Source of the DNA: Verrucomicrobiaceae bacterium | Lineage (GTDB): Bacteria > Verrucomicrobiota > Verrucomicrobiia > Verrucomicrobiales > Verrucomicrobiaceae | DNA length: 39,109 nt | NCBI GenBank assembly: GCA_027483245.1 | Contig: JAIXVB010000444.1 | Coordinates: 1 to 39,109, forward strand | Direction of reading: 5' to 3' | In this document: positions 18,227-28,086 of the stretch, one piece after another | Layout of the letters: every line of letters starts with the position of its first letter | Numbering within the stretch: position 1 is the first letter of the stretch | Program-made: the position numbers and the translations under genes | The notes under the pieces: model-generated | The model's input: the letters and a program-made list of their open reading frames with translations, nothing else | What the model was told of the DNA's origin: nothing | The model's database searches: none

Positions 18227-20131
18227 ATGCCCACTCGCCGCCAGTTTCTTCAAAGTTCGGTTAGCCTCTTTCCCGCCACCGCCATGTCCCTCGATACCAC
18301 CACAAAAGCCGATCTCATCCTTTACAACGGTCACATCACCACGCTGGATCCCGCTTACCCAGAAGCTTCGAACATCGCGATTGGGGGTGGCCGCATTCTT
18401 GGGGTCGATGAAGGGGAGGAGTATGCGGACATCTCAACACCACAGACAAAGCGCATTGATCTCAAGGGGCGTCGAGTGGTGCCTGGACTCTACGACTCAC
18501 ATTTGCACGTCATTCGGGGGGGCTTGAATTACAACCTCGAGCTGCGCTGGGACGGTGTGCCCTCACTCTCGGATGCCCTGCGAATGCTGAAGCTTCAAGC
18601 CGACCGCACGCCTGCTCCGCAGTGGGTGCGGGTGGTCGGAGGATGGAGCGAATTTCAATTCAAAGAGAAGCGCTTGCCCACCCTTGATGAACTCAATGCG
18701 GCGGCGCCTGATACCCCGGTTTTCATTCTGCATCTCTATTGCCAGGCGATGCTGAACCGAGCGGCTTTGAAAGCGGTCGGTTATGACAAAAACACGCCCA
18801 ATCCTCCCGGTGGCGAAATCCAGCGCGATAAGAATGGCGAACCCACCGGATTGCTCATCGCTAAACCCAATGCGCTCATCCTTTATGCCACGCTGGCCAA
18901 AGGTCCGAAGCTGCCAATCGAGTATCAATACAACTCCACGCGCCACTTCATGCGCGAGCTGAATCGCCTCGGTCTCACCAGCGTGTGCGATGCAGGCGGC
19001 GGATTTCAAAATTACCCCGATGACTATGAAGTCGTCACTGAGTTGCACAAACGCGGCGAGCTGACCCTGCGCATCGCCTACAATCTTTTCACTCAAAACA
19101 AGGGCGGCGAGAAGGCCGATTTCCAGCGCTGGATTGACATGACCAAACCCGGCAGTGGTGACGACTACTATCGCGTCAATGGCGCGGGTGAAATGTTGGT
19201 GTTCAGTGCAGCAGACTTTGAGGACTTCCTCGAGCCTCGCCCTGATCTGCCACCCACACTCGAGACCGATCTCAAAGACGTCGTTACCCTCCTGGCGGAG
19301 AACAAATGGCCCTTCCGTCTGCACGCCACCTATGACGAAAGCATCACTCGATTTCTCAATGTCTTCGAGGATGTCAATCGTCATGCGCCACTCAATGGCC
19401 TGCACTGGTTCCTCGACCACTGTGAAACCATCAGCGACCGCAACATGGAGCGCGTCAAAGCCCTTGGCGGTGGCATCGCTATTCAGCATCGCATGGCCTT
19501 TCAGGGCGAGTATTTTGTGAATCGTTATGGCAAAGCTGCGGCTGAACGCACGCCGCCCGTGCGCCGCATGTTGGAGATGGGCGTGCCCGTTGGTGCAGGC
19601 ACGGATGCAACACGTGTGGCGAACTACAATCCCTGGAATTCGCTCTACTGGTTGGTCAGTGGCAGGACTGTCGGCGGCCTCAATTTGTATCCAGACAAGA
19701 ATCGTCTTAGCCGCAAAGAAGCGCTGCAACTCTACACCCAGGGCAGCGCATGGTTCAGTCGCGATGAAGAAGCCAAAGGCACGCTGAAACCTGGCCAGCT
19801 CGCCGATCTCATTGTGCTCAGTGACGACTACTTTCATGTGCCTGAGGAAGAGATCAAAGACCTCCACAGCGTGTTGACCATCCTTGGTGGCAAGCCCGTT
19901 TGGGCTGAGGCCGAGTTCAAAGATCACGCGCCTACCGAACTGCCTGTGACGCCTGATTGGAGTCCTGTCGCCCAATTCGGTGGTTATGGCGCTCCCGGCT
20001 TCACCAAGGCCGAACGCAGCATCAGCTTCGGCCCGAAAGCTGCGCCCTTGTTGAATCGCAGTGGCAGCCAAACGGTCCTGCCTCCACTCAGTCAGCTTTG
20101 GGGCAGTGGCTGTGATTGTTTTGCCTTTTAA
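18227..20131 (+). CDS. Amidohydrolase family protein (YtcJ-like), Tat-type leader
   Basis: TRRQFLQSS leader, LILYNGHITTLDPAYPEA, VVPGLYDSHLHV, GTDATRVANYNPW, LADLIVLSDDYF, C-terminal GCDCFAF. Confidence 0.9.
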   Translation: MPTRRQFLQSSVSLFPATAMSLDTTTKADLILYNGHITTLDPAYPEASNIAIGGGRILGVDEGEEYADISTPQTKRIDLKGRRVVPGLYDSHLHVIRGGLNYNLELRWDGVPSLSDALRMLKLQADRTPAPQWVRVVGGWSEFQFKEKRLPTLDELNAAAPDTPVFILHLYCQAMLNRAALKAVGYDKNTPNPPGGEIQRDKNGEPTGLLIAKPNALILYATLAKGPKLPIEYQYNSTRHFMRELNRLGLTSVCDAGGGFQNYPDDYEVVTELHKRGELTLRIAYNLFTQNKGGEKADFQRWIDMTKPGSGDDYYRVNGAGEMLVFSAADFEDFLEPRPDLPPTLETDLKDVVTLLAENKWPFRLHATYDESITRFLNVFEDVNRHAPLNGLHWFLDHCETISDRNMERVKALGGGIAIQHRMAFQGEYFVNRYGKAAAERTPPVRRMLEMGVPVGAGTDATRVANYNPWNSLYWLVSGRTVGGLNLYPDKNRLSRKEALQLYTQGSAWFSRDEEAKGTLKPGQLADLIVLSDDYFHVPEEEIKDLHSVLTILGGKPVWAEAEFKDHAPTELPVTPDWSPVAQFGGYGAPGFTKAERSISFGPKAAPLLNRSGSQTVLPPLSQLWGSGCDCFAF

Positions 20132-20144
20132 ATGACACGATCCC

Positions 20145-20615
20145 ATGAAAACAAACCTCGGAATCCCTGATAAAGCGCGTGCCCAAATCGCAGTTCTTTT
20201 AGCCAAGCTACTTGCCGATGAATACATTCTACTGACGAAGACTCGGAATGCGCATTGGAATGTGGAGGGACCGGATTTTCATGCGATGCACGGGTTCTTC
20301 GAAAATCAGTATGAGCAGATTGATGAATCCGTGGATGAGGTGGCGGAGCGCATTCGGGCGCTCGGGCACGGAGCTCCAGGATCGCTGGCGCAAATGCTGA
20401 AGCAGACGCGACTGAAGGAAATCACCCAACACATGACCCGCAGTTCGGACTTCATTGAGGTTCTGCTTGAGGATCATGAGTCGATCATCCGCAGTTTGCG
20501 TGAGGATGCGCCAAAGTGCGCGAAACTGGGGGATGACGGCACGAATGATTTCCTGGTCGGGCTGATGGAGGCGCATGAGAAGATGGCTTGGATGCTGCGG
20601 GCTTCGCTGGCCTGA
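20145..20615 (+). CDS. dps: Dps/ferritin-like DNA-binding stress protein
   Basis: TRNAHWNVEGPDFHAMHGFFENQYEQIDESVDEVAERIRALG ferroxidase signature. Confidence 0.92.
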   Translation: MKTNLGIPDKARAQIAVLLAKLLADEYILLTKTRNAHWNVEGPDFHAMHGFFENQYEQIDESVDEVAERIRALGHGAPGSLAQMLKQTRLKEITQHMTRSSDFIEVLLEDHESIIRSLREDAPKCAKLGDDGTNDFLVGLMEAHEKMAWMLRASLA

Positions 20616-20658
20616 GGCTGTGCGGTGCTTTTTTTCGTGGAGGAGCCGCTCTGTGACA

Positions 20659-20684
20659 CTCTCTGCTGGCACGAGGCAGGAGAG
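20659..20684 (+). promoter_or_regulatory. Hairpin just upstream of the glycosyltransferase start
   Basis: CTCTC-TGC ... GCA-G-GAGAG, 8 bp with a bulged G, loop TGGCACGAG. Confidence 0.45.
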
Positions 20685-20701
20685 CCGCCATGATAGGAGC
20701 A

Positions 20702-22408
20702 ATGGCGCCGCGTAAAGAAGTCACTCTGTCCCTGTTCTCGTTCCTCTTCCTGGTGATCCTGGCCTTGGGGCTGGGTTCGTTTTATCGGTTTCCAGGTCTG
20801 GAGCGGCGGCCAATGCACACGGATGAGGCGATCTTAGCCGTGAAGCTGAGCGACTTTTGGCAGACTGGGCATTTTCAATACGATCCCAAGGATTTTCATG
20901 GCCCGGCCCTGCATCAGGTGAGTTGGCTCTGGGGAAAAGTGGCGGGCTGGGGAGACCCCATGACGTGGACGGAATCCGATCTGCGCTTGGTGTGTGTGCT
21001 CTGCGGCATGGGGCTGCTGTTGGTGACGCTGCTGTTTGCAGATGCGCTGGGCCGCTTTGGCACGGCGATGGCGATGCTGATGTGCGCGGTCTCGCCAATG
21101 ATGGTTTTTTACAGTCGCTACTTCATCATGGAGATGCTGCTGGTGCTGCTGGTGGCTTTGATGCTGGGGTGCTTTTGGCGGTATTCGCAGAATGGCACGC
21201 GGTTGTGGCTACTGCTGGGCGGTTGCGCACTGGGTTTTCAGCATGCAACCAAGGAGACCTTCGTGTTGAATGTGGGAGCTGCGGTGGCGGGTTGGGCTGT
21301 GGCGCGAGTTTTGGTCGGTGAATTTCAGCCGAGAAAGGGCAATGGCCTGAGCCTCGGACCTGCGCGCCTAAAGGGGCGTCCGGCGCGCCCTTGGCTCTGG
21401 GTGCTAGTGCCAGCTTTGCTGATCTCCGTGGCGGCTTTTTCAGGGTTATTCAGAGACTGGACGGCCGTGAAGGACAGTGCGCTGACTTACCTGAACTACC
21501 TGGAGCGCAGTGGTGGAAGTGGGCACGAAAAACCCTGGCACTATTATCTGAGTCTAATTTTCTGGCGAAAAGACACCTTGGTCTGGTCGGAGGCGATGAT
21601 CGGTGGGTTGGCCGTGATTGGCATGATCTACAGCATCGTGGGCGAGTTTAAAAACACCGGACGCCAGGCCTTTTTGGTGTTTCTCTCGGTTTATGCGCTG
21701 GTGCTCTTCGCGGGGTATTCGCTACTGAGCTACAAGACACCGTGGTCCATCCTGTCCGGTCAGTATGCGCTGACGCTGCTTGCAGGTCTGGGGGCAGGTG
21801 CGGTCTGGTCGGGGATTTCCAATCGCTTTTTCCGCCTGCTTTGGAGCTTTGCTCTGACGGTGGGGCTGTATCATCTTTGTTATCAGACCATGCTGGCGAT
21901 CGGAAATTACCGCGCTGACCAGCGCAATCCCTATGTCTATTCGCACACCAGCACGGATCTGCTGCGCTTGGTGGCTGAGGTGCAAAAAGTGGCCGCAGAG
22001 CGTGGGGAAGATTTCCAGGCGCAGGTGATCAATCGCGACGCAGGCTGGCCGCTGCCCTGGTATCTGCGCACACTCTCCCGAGTGGGCTATCAAACCACGG
22101 TGCCAGAGGAATTGTTCGCGCCGGTGATCATCGCGGATGCTGACCTGCAACCGCTGGTGCAGGCGCAACTGGCTGGCCGTGAGTATGAGGAGCGTGGACC
22201 GTATGGACTGCGCCCAGGAGTATATCTAACAATGTTTGTTGCGAAACCGAAGCCACCTCCCGCGACTCCGGTGCCTGTGCTGCCTGTCGAGCCGCCAGCA
22301 TCTCCGTTGGAGATGTCGCTGCCACCCGCTGGCACGATCTCAGCCCCACCGACCTTTTCTCCCACGCTGCCTGTCTTGCCAGGAAGTCTGCCCCTGTCGC
22401 CGCAATGA
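20702..22408 (+). CDS. Multi-TM glycosyltransferase-like protein (resembles the TIGR03663 family)
   Basis: RRPMHTDEAILAVKLSDFWQTGHFQYDPKDFHGPALH, many TM segments, Pro-rich C-terminal tail. Start at 20690 or 20702. Confidence 0.78.
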   Translation: MAPRKEVTLSLFSFLFLVILALGLGSFYRFPGLERRPMHTDEAILAVKLSDFWQTGHFQYDPKDFHGPALHQVSWLWGKVAGWGDPMTWTESDLRLVCVLCGMGLLLVTLLFADALGRFGTAMAMLMCAVSPMMVFYSRYFIMEMLLVLLVALMLGCFWRYSQNGTRLWLLLGGCALGFQHATKETFVLNVGAAVAGWAVARVLVGEFQPRKGNGLSLGPARLKGRPARPWLWVLVPALLISVAAFSGLFRDWTAVKDSALTYLNYLERSGGSGHEKPWHYYLSLIFWRKDTLVWSEAMIGGLAVIGMIYSIVGEFKNTGRQAFLVFLSVYALVLFAGYSLLSYKTPWSILSGQYALTLLAGLGAGAVWSGISNRFFRLLWSFALTVGLYHLCYQTMLAIGNYRADQRNPYVYSHTSTDLLRLVAEVQKVAAERGEDFQAQVINRDAGWPLPWYLRTLSRVGYQTTVPEELFAPVIIADADLQPLVQAQLAGREYEERGPYGLRPGVYLTMFVAKPKPPPATPVPVLPVEPPASPLEMSLPPAGTISAPPTFSPTLPVLPGSLPLSPQ

Positions 22409-23256
22409 GCTTGCCGCCGATGCATCGTTTTGAGCATCATGCGATGGCGACGTCGTTTGAAGTCATCATTGCTCAAGAGGATGTTGATCCATTGTATGCC
22501 TCGCAGGCCGCTGAGGCGGTGTTTGCGGAGGTGGATCGTCTGGAAGATGAGTTGAGTCGGTTTCGCGCTGGCAGTGACATCTGGCGGCTCGGTCAGTTGA
22601 GTTCAGGCCAACGATTATCCGTCTCGCTGGCGGCTTGGGATTGCCTGAGTTTGGCGAAAAGGGTGCACGAGGAGACGGCGGGTGCCTTTGACATCACCAT
22701 CGGCCCGCTGATGCATCTCTGGCGGGCGGATGACCAGACGCTGCGTGAGCCGGAGGAGTCGCAGTTGGCTCTGGCGCGCGAGGCGGTGGGGTCGCAGCTG
22801 TTTGACCTGGATGAGGATGGTTTCTGGGTCACGGTGAAGGCGGATCACATGGTCTTTGATCTCGGTGCCGTTGGGAAGGGGTATGCTCTGGATCAGGCGG
22901 TGCAGGTGCTACAGGATTGGAGCATCGACTGTGCGTTTTTGAATGCCGGAGATAGCACCCTGCTGGCTCTGGGCAGCCCTGGAGAAGAGGGTTGGCCGGT
23001 TACGCTCGCGGACGGGCAACACGCGCTGGTGCTGCGGGATCGCGCTTTGAGCGGTTCCGGTTTCCTGGTCAAAGGAGCGCACATCATGAACCCGCGCACG
23101 CTGCGGCCTGTGCCCGTCAAAGAGAAGCGCAGTTACGCTCTGGCTCCCACCGCAGCGTTGTCGGACGCACTTTCCACGGCCTTCATGATCATGTCACCGG
23201 AGGAGATCGCGGCGTTGTGCGCGCGTTATCCTGAAGTGGAGTGGTTGGAAATGTAA
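22405..23256 (+). CDS. apbE: FAD:protein FMN transferase (ApbE family)
   Basis: HAMATSFEVIIA, LSRFRAGSDIWRLG, FDITIGPLMHLW, FDLGAVGKGYALD, HIMNPRT, LSDALSTAFMIM; ATGA overlap with upstream gene. Confidence 0.87.
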   Translation: MSLPPMHRFEHHAMATSFEVIIAQEDVDPLYASQAAEAVFAEVDRLEDELSRFRAGSDIWRLGQLSSGQRLSVSLAAWDCLSLAKRVHEETAGAFDITIGPLMHLWRADDQTLREPEESQLALAREAVGSQLFDLDEDGFWVTVKADHMVFDLGAVGKGYALDQAVQVLQDWSIDCAFLNAGDSTLLALGSPGEEGWPVTLADGQHALVLRDRALSGSGFLVKGAHIMNPRTLRPVPVKEKRSYALAPTAALSDALSTAFMIMSPEEIAALCARYPEVEWLEM

Positions 23257-23283
23257 AACGGGCAGGCTTGGAGGCCTGCCCGT
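23255..23283 (-). terminator. Rho-independent terminator for the minus-strand protease gene
   Basis: ACGGGCAGGC-TTGGAG-GCCTGCCCGT, perfect 10 bp stem; minus-strand reading continues with TTTT. Lies between convergent genes. Confidence 0.8.
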
Positions 23284-23313
23284 CTCAAAAACGATGCTGT
23301 CAGGAATGAAGGA

Positions 23314-25632
23314 TTATGGCTTGGCCTTCTCGTCTGCTCTGGCCGTGGTCGGCTGCTTGCCGGTCAGTTCCAGGAAGTCACGCAGGATGTGAACGGTTTC
23401 CAGCTTGGTCGGCTCAAGGCCGTAAGGGAACTTGGAACCATCGGAGGTGCCCTCTTCGCCGTCGCGATTGGCGGCCATTTTCATGCCGGTGCTCTGCTCA
23501 CGAGTGAAGGCAGATTCGGGGACGAGTTCTGCGGCATCCACATTGTCAAGAGTCAGGTGGAAGGTCTTGAAGCCGTCGTCTTTGAGTTTCGCTGCCACCT
23601 CTTTGGCGCGGGCTTCACGCTCTGCTTCCTGTTTCTCGCGGCGGGCCTTGGTTTCTTTGGAATCGCTTTGGCGCTCGGCCAGATTCAGGCTGGCAGCGTT
23701 GCGGTCGATGCGCTCTTTGAGGCGCTTCGATTCATCAAGCACGTATTGGAACTCTGGGTTGGCATTGAGGCGGCTAGTGACGCGATTGCGAAGTTCTTCG
23801 AGCGGGTAAGGCTTGCTGCTGACCAGATTGTATTTGCGAGCAGGAATCGTGTCGTAAGGCAATGGGTTCTCGGCCGAGCCTTCGCCGATGTCGAGCACGT
23901 CGCGGAGGGAAGGCAGGACGACATCTGGCTCCACACCTTTGAGCTGAGTGGAACCACCGGCGATGCGGTAGAACTTCTGGATGGTGACCTTCAGGTTACC
24001 GGCGCGGCTTTTCTCACTGAAGAAAGGCATGAAGCGCTCCACGGGAAGAATGGTCTGCACCGTGCCTTTGCCGAAGGTGGACTTGTCACCGACGATCAGT
24101 GCCCGGCGATAGTCCTGGAGAGCCGCGGCAAGAATTTCGGAAGCCGAAGCGCTGGTCTTGTCGGTCAGCACGATCATCGGACCTTCATAGAAAGCCTTGG
24201 GATTCTCACATTCACGCCAGGAGATGGAGCCACGCCAGTCTTTGGCCTGCACCACGGGGCCAGCGGGGACAAAGAGACCCGTGAGACGAATGGCTTCTTC
24301 AAGAGAACCGCCGCCATTGCCACGGAGGTCGAGGACGAGACCGTCGATTTTTTCCTTCATGAGACGTCCCAGCAGGCGCTGTACGTCATCCGTGGTGCTG
24401 ACCGTGCCGTCTTCCATGTCGGCGTAAAATGAGGAAAGGTTGATCCAACCGACCTTGAGTTGCTTGCCCATTTCAGAAGGCGTCAAGATCAGCTCAGCAT
24501 TGGCGAGCTTTTCTTTCAGAGGCACTTCGGCGCGGACAATGGTGATGATTTTGGTGCTCGTTGGATCGTCTGCAGGAACGATTTTCAGGCGCACGCTGCT
24601 GCCTTCTTTACCGCGGATCATGTCCACGATCTTTTGCAGCTTCATGTATTTCGTTTCGACAAATTCAGCGTCGCCTTGAGCAACCCCCGTGATTTTGTCA
24701 TTCAGCTTCAGCTCACCTTGTTTGTCCGCAGGACCGCCGACGACGATGCCCTGGATCTGAGCCACTTCATCTTCGAGGCCGAGCAAAGCACCGATGCCGA
24801 CGAGCTTGTGCTTCATCTGGATGTTAAAATTGTCCGTCTCATTGACGCTCATGTATTCCGTGTGCGGATCATAGACGGCGGAGAGGCTGGAGAGGAAAAG
24901 ATCGACCACGTCTTCCTGGTCATTCTCTTCGATGGTTTCGATCAAACGATCGTAGTCTTTGGCAACGCGTTCTTCAGGCGTCAGCTTCTCCTCTTCCTTG
25001 GCAGGAGTTTTGGCAGCGACCTTGGTCTCAGGCTTGCCTTCTTCAGGCTTGGTTTCGGTTTTGGCGGATTTTTCGGCCGCTTTGGCTGCCTTCTTTTTGG
25101 CTTCTTCGATCTTGGCTTCATCCGCCAGCTTTTCCTGGAGCAGATTGTCTTCGAGGATGTCCATCCAGATTTTGTCCTGCTCCTCTTGATTCTTGGGGTA
25201 GGGAGCTTTGTCGCGCTTCAGTTCGATGGTGCGCTTGGAGTCAAAAGTGAACTTGTGTTCTTTGAGCGTCTTTTTGGTGAAAGCGATGCGCTCTTTGACC
25301 CGCTGTTTGTAAATGTCGTAAATCTCGATTGCAGGGCTGACATTGCGCATCAGCACATGGTCATCCAGGGTGGTGTTGTATTTGGATTTGAAGCCATCCA
25401 CGTCCTGTTGAGTGAAGAAAACATGGCGGAAATCCAGCATGTTGAGGTAATTCTCCAGGAGTTTGCCGGACACCTCATCATCGAAGTCGCGATGAGAGTA
25501 GTGCTGGCTTTGCAGCATGTAGGCCACATGCATGGCGACTTGGCCGAAATTGGTCTCCGAGCGGGCTGGTGTCGAAGCCAGGGAGAGGACCGCCAAGCCG
25601 GCAGCCACTAGGGACGATGAGAAACGAGTCAT
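23314..25632 (-). CDS. prc: Carboxy-terminal processing (tail-specific) protease, S41 family
   Basis: Signal peptide MTRFSSSLVAAGLAVLSLASTPARS, PDZ region, LVLDLRGNGGGSLEEAI, TDKTSASASEILAAALQDYRRALIVGDKSTFGKGTVQ Ser/Lys motifs. Confidence 0.93.
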   Translation of the reverse strand: MTRFSSSLVAAGLAVLSLASTPARSETNFGQVAMHVAYMLQSQHYSHRDFDDEVSGKLLENYLNMLDFRHVFFTQQDVDGFKSKYNTTLDDHVLMRNVSPAIEIYDIYKQRVKERIAFTKKTLKEHKFTFDSKRTIELKRDKAPYPKNQEEQDKIWMDILEDNLLQEKLADEAKIEEAKKKAAKAAEKSAKTETKPEEGKPETKVAAKTPAKEEEKLTPEERVAKDYDRLIETIEENDQEDVVDLFLSSLSAVYDPHTEYMSVNETDNFNIQMKHKLVGIGALLGLEDEVAQIQGIVVGGPADKQGELKLNDKITGVAQGDAEFVETKYMKLQKIVDMIRGKEGSSVRLKIVPADDPTSTKIITIVRAEVPLKEKLANAELILTPSEMGKQLKVGWINLSSFYADMEDGTVSTTDDVQRLLGRLMKEKIDGLVLDLRGNGGGSLEEAIRLTGLFVPAGPVVQAKDWRGSISWRECENPKAFYEGPMIVLTDKTSASASEILAAALQDYRRALIVGDKSTFGKGTVQTILPVERFMPFFSEKSRAGNLKVTIQKFYRIAGGSTQLKGVEPDVVLPSLRDVLDIGEGSAENPLPYDTIPARKYNLVSSKPYPLEELRNRVTSRLNANPEFQYVLDESKRLKERIDRNAASLNLAERQSDSKETKARREKQEAEREARAKEVAAKLKDDGFKTFHLTLDNVDAAELVPESAFTREQSTGMKMAANRDGEEGTSDGSKFPYGLEPTKLETVHILRDFLELTGKQPTTARADEKAKP

Positions 25633-25847
25633 GGGGTTATGCTCTCTATTTACGCGTTGAAGCGGGAGAATCGTCCGTGATTTTGTCGTTTGCACTCCGA
25701 AATGTCCACAGGTTTTCCTGGGGGATTCGGGTTCGATGTGTTGACTGTGGCTCCAGTAGGCTGCGTTGAGAGACGCGTCTGACCTTTCTAAACTACGTTT
25801 GCTTGCTCGATCCCAGGCTCGAAAGCCGATGAGATGAAGGGCAGAGC

Positions 25848-27104
25848 CTAGTAGCGGAGTTGCTTGATCACGGTCTCCGCAGCAGTACGTCCACTGAGCA
25901 GCGCCCCATTGATCGAGGCATCCTGGGTGTAGTCTCCACAGCGATAGAGCCCCGGGGCCAGTTCGGTGGGCAGGGGACCATTGCCGAGGCGGAGTTGTCG
26001 GCCTTCAGGCAGGGCCTGACGGATCTGGTAGGTGCGCAGGTGCCTCCAGGTGGCTGCGCTGGGGCCGAACCAGGAGACCATTTGATCTCGCACCACCGTT
26101 TCGAGCTCGCCACTGCTGGGCGCGCCGATGATGGTGGCGCTGATGAGATGCTGACCGGCGGGCGCGTAATGCGGGGAGACTTTGGAGAGCACACAGGCGT
26201 TGTTCACCGGGCCTTTGCCATCGCCATCCAGATGCAGGATTGGTAGGCCGGTGAGAGGCGAGTCCGTGGTGAAATAGAGGCAGGTGGTGCTGCGAGCGGG
26301 CAGTGGCTTTTCCATGCTGCCTTCGGGAAGCAGCCGCGCGGCCGCATCTTCGCTGGTGGCCAGGATGATGTGATCGGCGCGCAAAAGTTCGCCAGTGGCC
26401 AAAGTGATCTCCCCTGGTCGGAGGGCCGCGATGGGGCTGTTCAGGCGGAGATTGCCGGGCGGGATGCTGATGGCCAATTGATCGGGGATGGCCTGCATGC
26501 CATGCGCCGGAATGGCGGCCCCCCCTTTGCTGAACATGGAGTAGAGAAACAGAAACATCCGCGCGCTGGTGCGCAGGTCTTTTTCCAGAAACACACCGCC
26601 GAAAAACGGCCGGAAGAAGCGATCAATGAAGTCGGCACTGAAGCCAAAGTCGGCCAAGTAATCTTCGGTCTCGATCTCCAAAATGCGCCGCTCGATCTCG
26701 CGAGTGGTAAAGACTTCTTTGCGCAGCACGAGGGTATACCATTTGTCCAGCCAGGAGACAAAGGGGTCACGCGCGTGTTTGATCGCCTCCAGAGGATGCG
26801 AAAAGGGGTCCAGCAGGGTGTGGCACTGGCCTTTGAAATGAACCTGCGCGCCACTGTGAAAAGGCTTCAAATGCAGGCCCTCATAATCGAGCACCTTGCG
26901 GGCTTCCGGGTAACTGGGCAGCAGGACCTGGAACCCTCGATCAAGGGTGAAGCCTTCGACCAAATCCGAGCGCACTCGACCACCAACGGCGTCGGCGGCT
27001 TCAATCAATGTGTAATCCAGACCCGCCTGGGTCAAAAGCCGGGCACAGGCCAGCCCGGAGAGTCCGGCGCCGATGATGGCGATGCTAGGCTGGCTTTTTG
27101 TCAT
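25848..27104 (-). CDS. FAD-dependent amine oxidase-like oxidoreductase
   Basis: IAIIGAGLSGLACARLLTQAGLDYTLIEAADAVGGRVRSD; C-terminal YRCGDYTQDASINGALLSGRTAAE. Confidence 0.9.
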   Translation of the reverse strand: MTKSQPSIAIIGAGLSGLACARLLTQAGLDYTLIEAADAVGGRVRSDLVEGFTLDRGFQVLLPSYPEARKVLDYEGLHLKPFHSGAQVHFKGQCHTLLDPFSHPLEAIKHARDPFVSWLDKWYTLVLRKEVFTTREIERRILEIETEDYLADFGFSADFIDRFFRPFFGGVFLEKDLRTSARMFLFLYSMFSKGGAAIPAHGMQAIPDQLAISIPPGNLRLNSPIAALRPGEITLATGELLRADHIILATSEDAAARLLPEGSMEKPLPARSTTCLYFTTDSPLTGLPILHLDGDGKGPVNNACVLSKVSPHYAPAGQHLISATIIGAPSSGELETVVRDQMVSWFGPSAATWRHLRTYQIRQALPEGRQLRLGNGPLPTELAPGLYRCGDYTQDASINGALLSGRTAAETVIKQLRY

Positions 27105-27175
27105 TGTGAAATAAGCGCCAAGATGAAGGCAGGATTTCTCTTTGCAAGCTGCACGGCTAGCAGTGTGGTGATCCG

Positions 27176-28066
27176 ATGCAGACAAACTGGAACAAAAAAG
27201 TCATGATTCTCGGGTCATCCGGGCGTCTTGGGGGCACGCTGGTGAATCAATATGACCAGCGACATCAGGTGATCCCATGTCGGCGAGTCGAGGTGGATTT
27301 GAATCAACCGGAGACCCTGGAGGCGGCACTGGCGGGAGCTGATGTCGAGGTGGTGATCAATGCCGCTGCGCTGACCAGTCCTGATGTCTGCGAAGACGAT
27401 CCCGAGCAGGCGCGGCGGGTCAATGCGGACTCTCCAGGGCGTATGGCAGCTCTGTGCAGGCAGCGCGGTTGGCGGTTCATTCACCTGAGCACGGACTACG
27501 TCTTCGCAGGGCAGGGAAGTGCGCTGCTGGATGAGACCGCGGAAGCCCACCCCGTCAATGCCTATGGACGATCCAAACGCGAGGGAGAGCTGGCCGTGCT
27601 GAGCGCGAATCCTGAGGCCTTGGTGGCGCGGGTTTCGTGGCTTTTTGGTCCCCAGGGCGGCGGTATGCCAGAGACCGCGCTTCAGCGTGCTCGGGCAGGT
27701 CAGCCACTGGCCTTCATTGAGGACAAATGGAGCGTGCCCACCAGCACGGTGGACATCGCCCAGTGGCTGGAACGTTTGTTCACCGACCTCACGGGAGTCC
27801 AGGGGCTGCTGCATCTGTGCAACACCGGCGTGGCGACTTGGCGAGATTACGCGCAGGTTTCTTTGGACCTCGCACATCGGCACGGCTTGCTGGAGCGTGC
27901 TTATCCGACCCAAGGCTGTCGTTTGCGTGATTTTCCAGCCTTCAAAGCGGCGCGCCCGCCTTTCACCGTGATGAGCAATGCGCGCCTGGCTTGGCTGCTC
28001 GGCATGTCTCCAGACACCTGGCAGGTGGCGCTGGATCGGCACATGGCCAGCCTTGCTCAAAGGTAG
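27176..28066 (+). CDS. dTDP-4-dehydrorhamnose reductase-like SDR sugar-nucleotide enzyme
   Basis: VMILGSSGRLGGTLVNQY, FIHLSTDYVFAGQ, NAYGRSKREGELAV, LHLCNTGVATWRDYAQ. Confidence 0.85.
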   Translation: MQTNWNKKVMILGSSGRLGGTLVNQYDQRHQVIPCRRVEVDLNQPETLEAALAGADVEVVINAAALTSPDVCEDDPEQARRVNADSPGRMAALCRQRGWRFIHLSTDYVFAGQGSALLDETAEAHPVNAYGRSKREGELAVLSANPEALVARVSWLFGPQGGGMPETALQRARAGQPLAFIEDKWSVPTSTVDIAQWLERLFTDLTGVQGLLHLCNTGVATWRDYAQVSLDLAHRHGLLERAYPTQGCRLRDFPAFKAARPPFTVMSNARLAWLLGMSPDTWQVALDRHMASLAQR

Positions 28067-28086
28067 GTCTCGTGGGAACTTGAGCG

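Noticed and set aside
18563-20227. 554 aa minus-strand ORF opposite the amidohydrolase
   Set aside because: Antisense to a strongly supported amidohydrolase and running into dps; no family signature, typical shadow ORF.
20618-20625. CTGTGCGG matching the right arm of the CCGCACAG hairpin family
   Set aside because: No left arm or loop nearby; a single 8-mer is expected by chance in 39 kb.
23389-25611. Long plus-strand ORFs (347 and 383 aa) opposite the protease gene
   Set aside because: They lie antisense to a clear S41 protease, have His/Phe/Gly-skewed composition without recognisable motifs, and are explained by codon bias in a high-GC gene.
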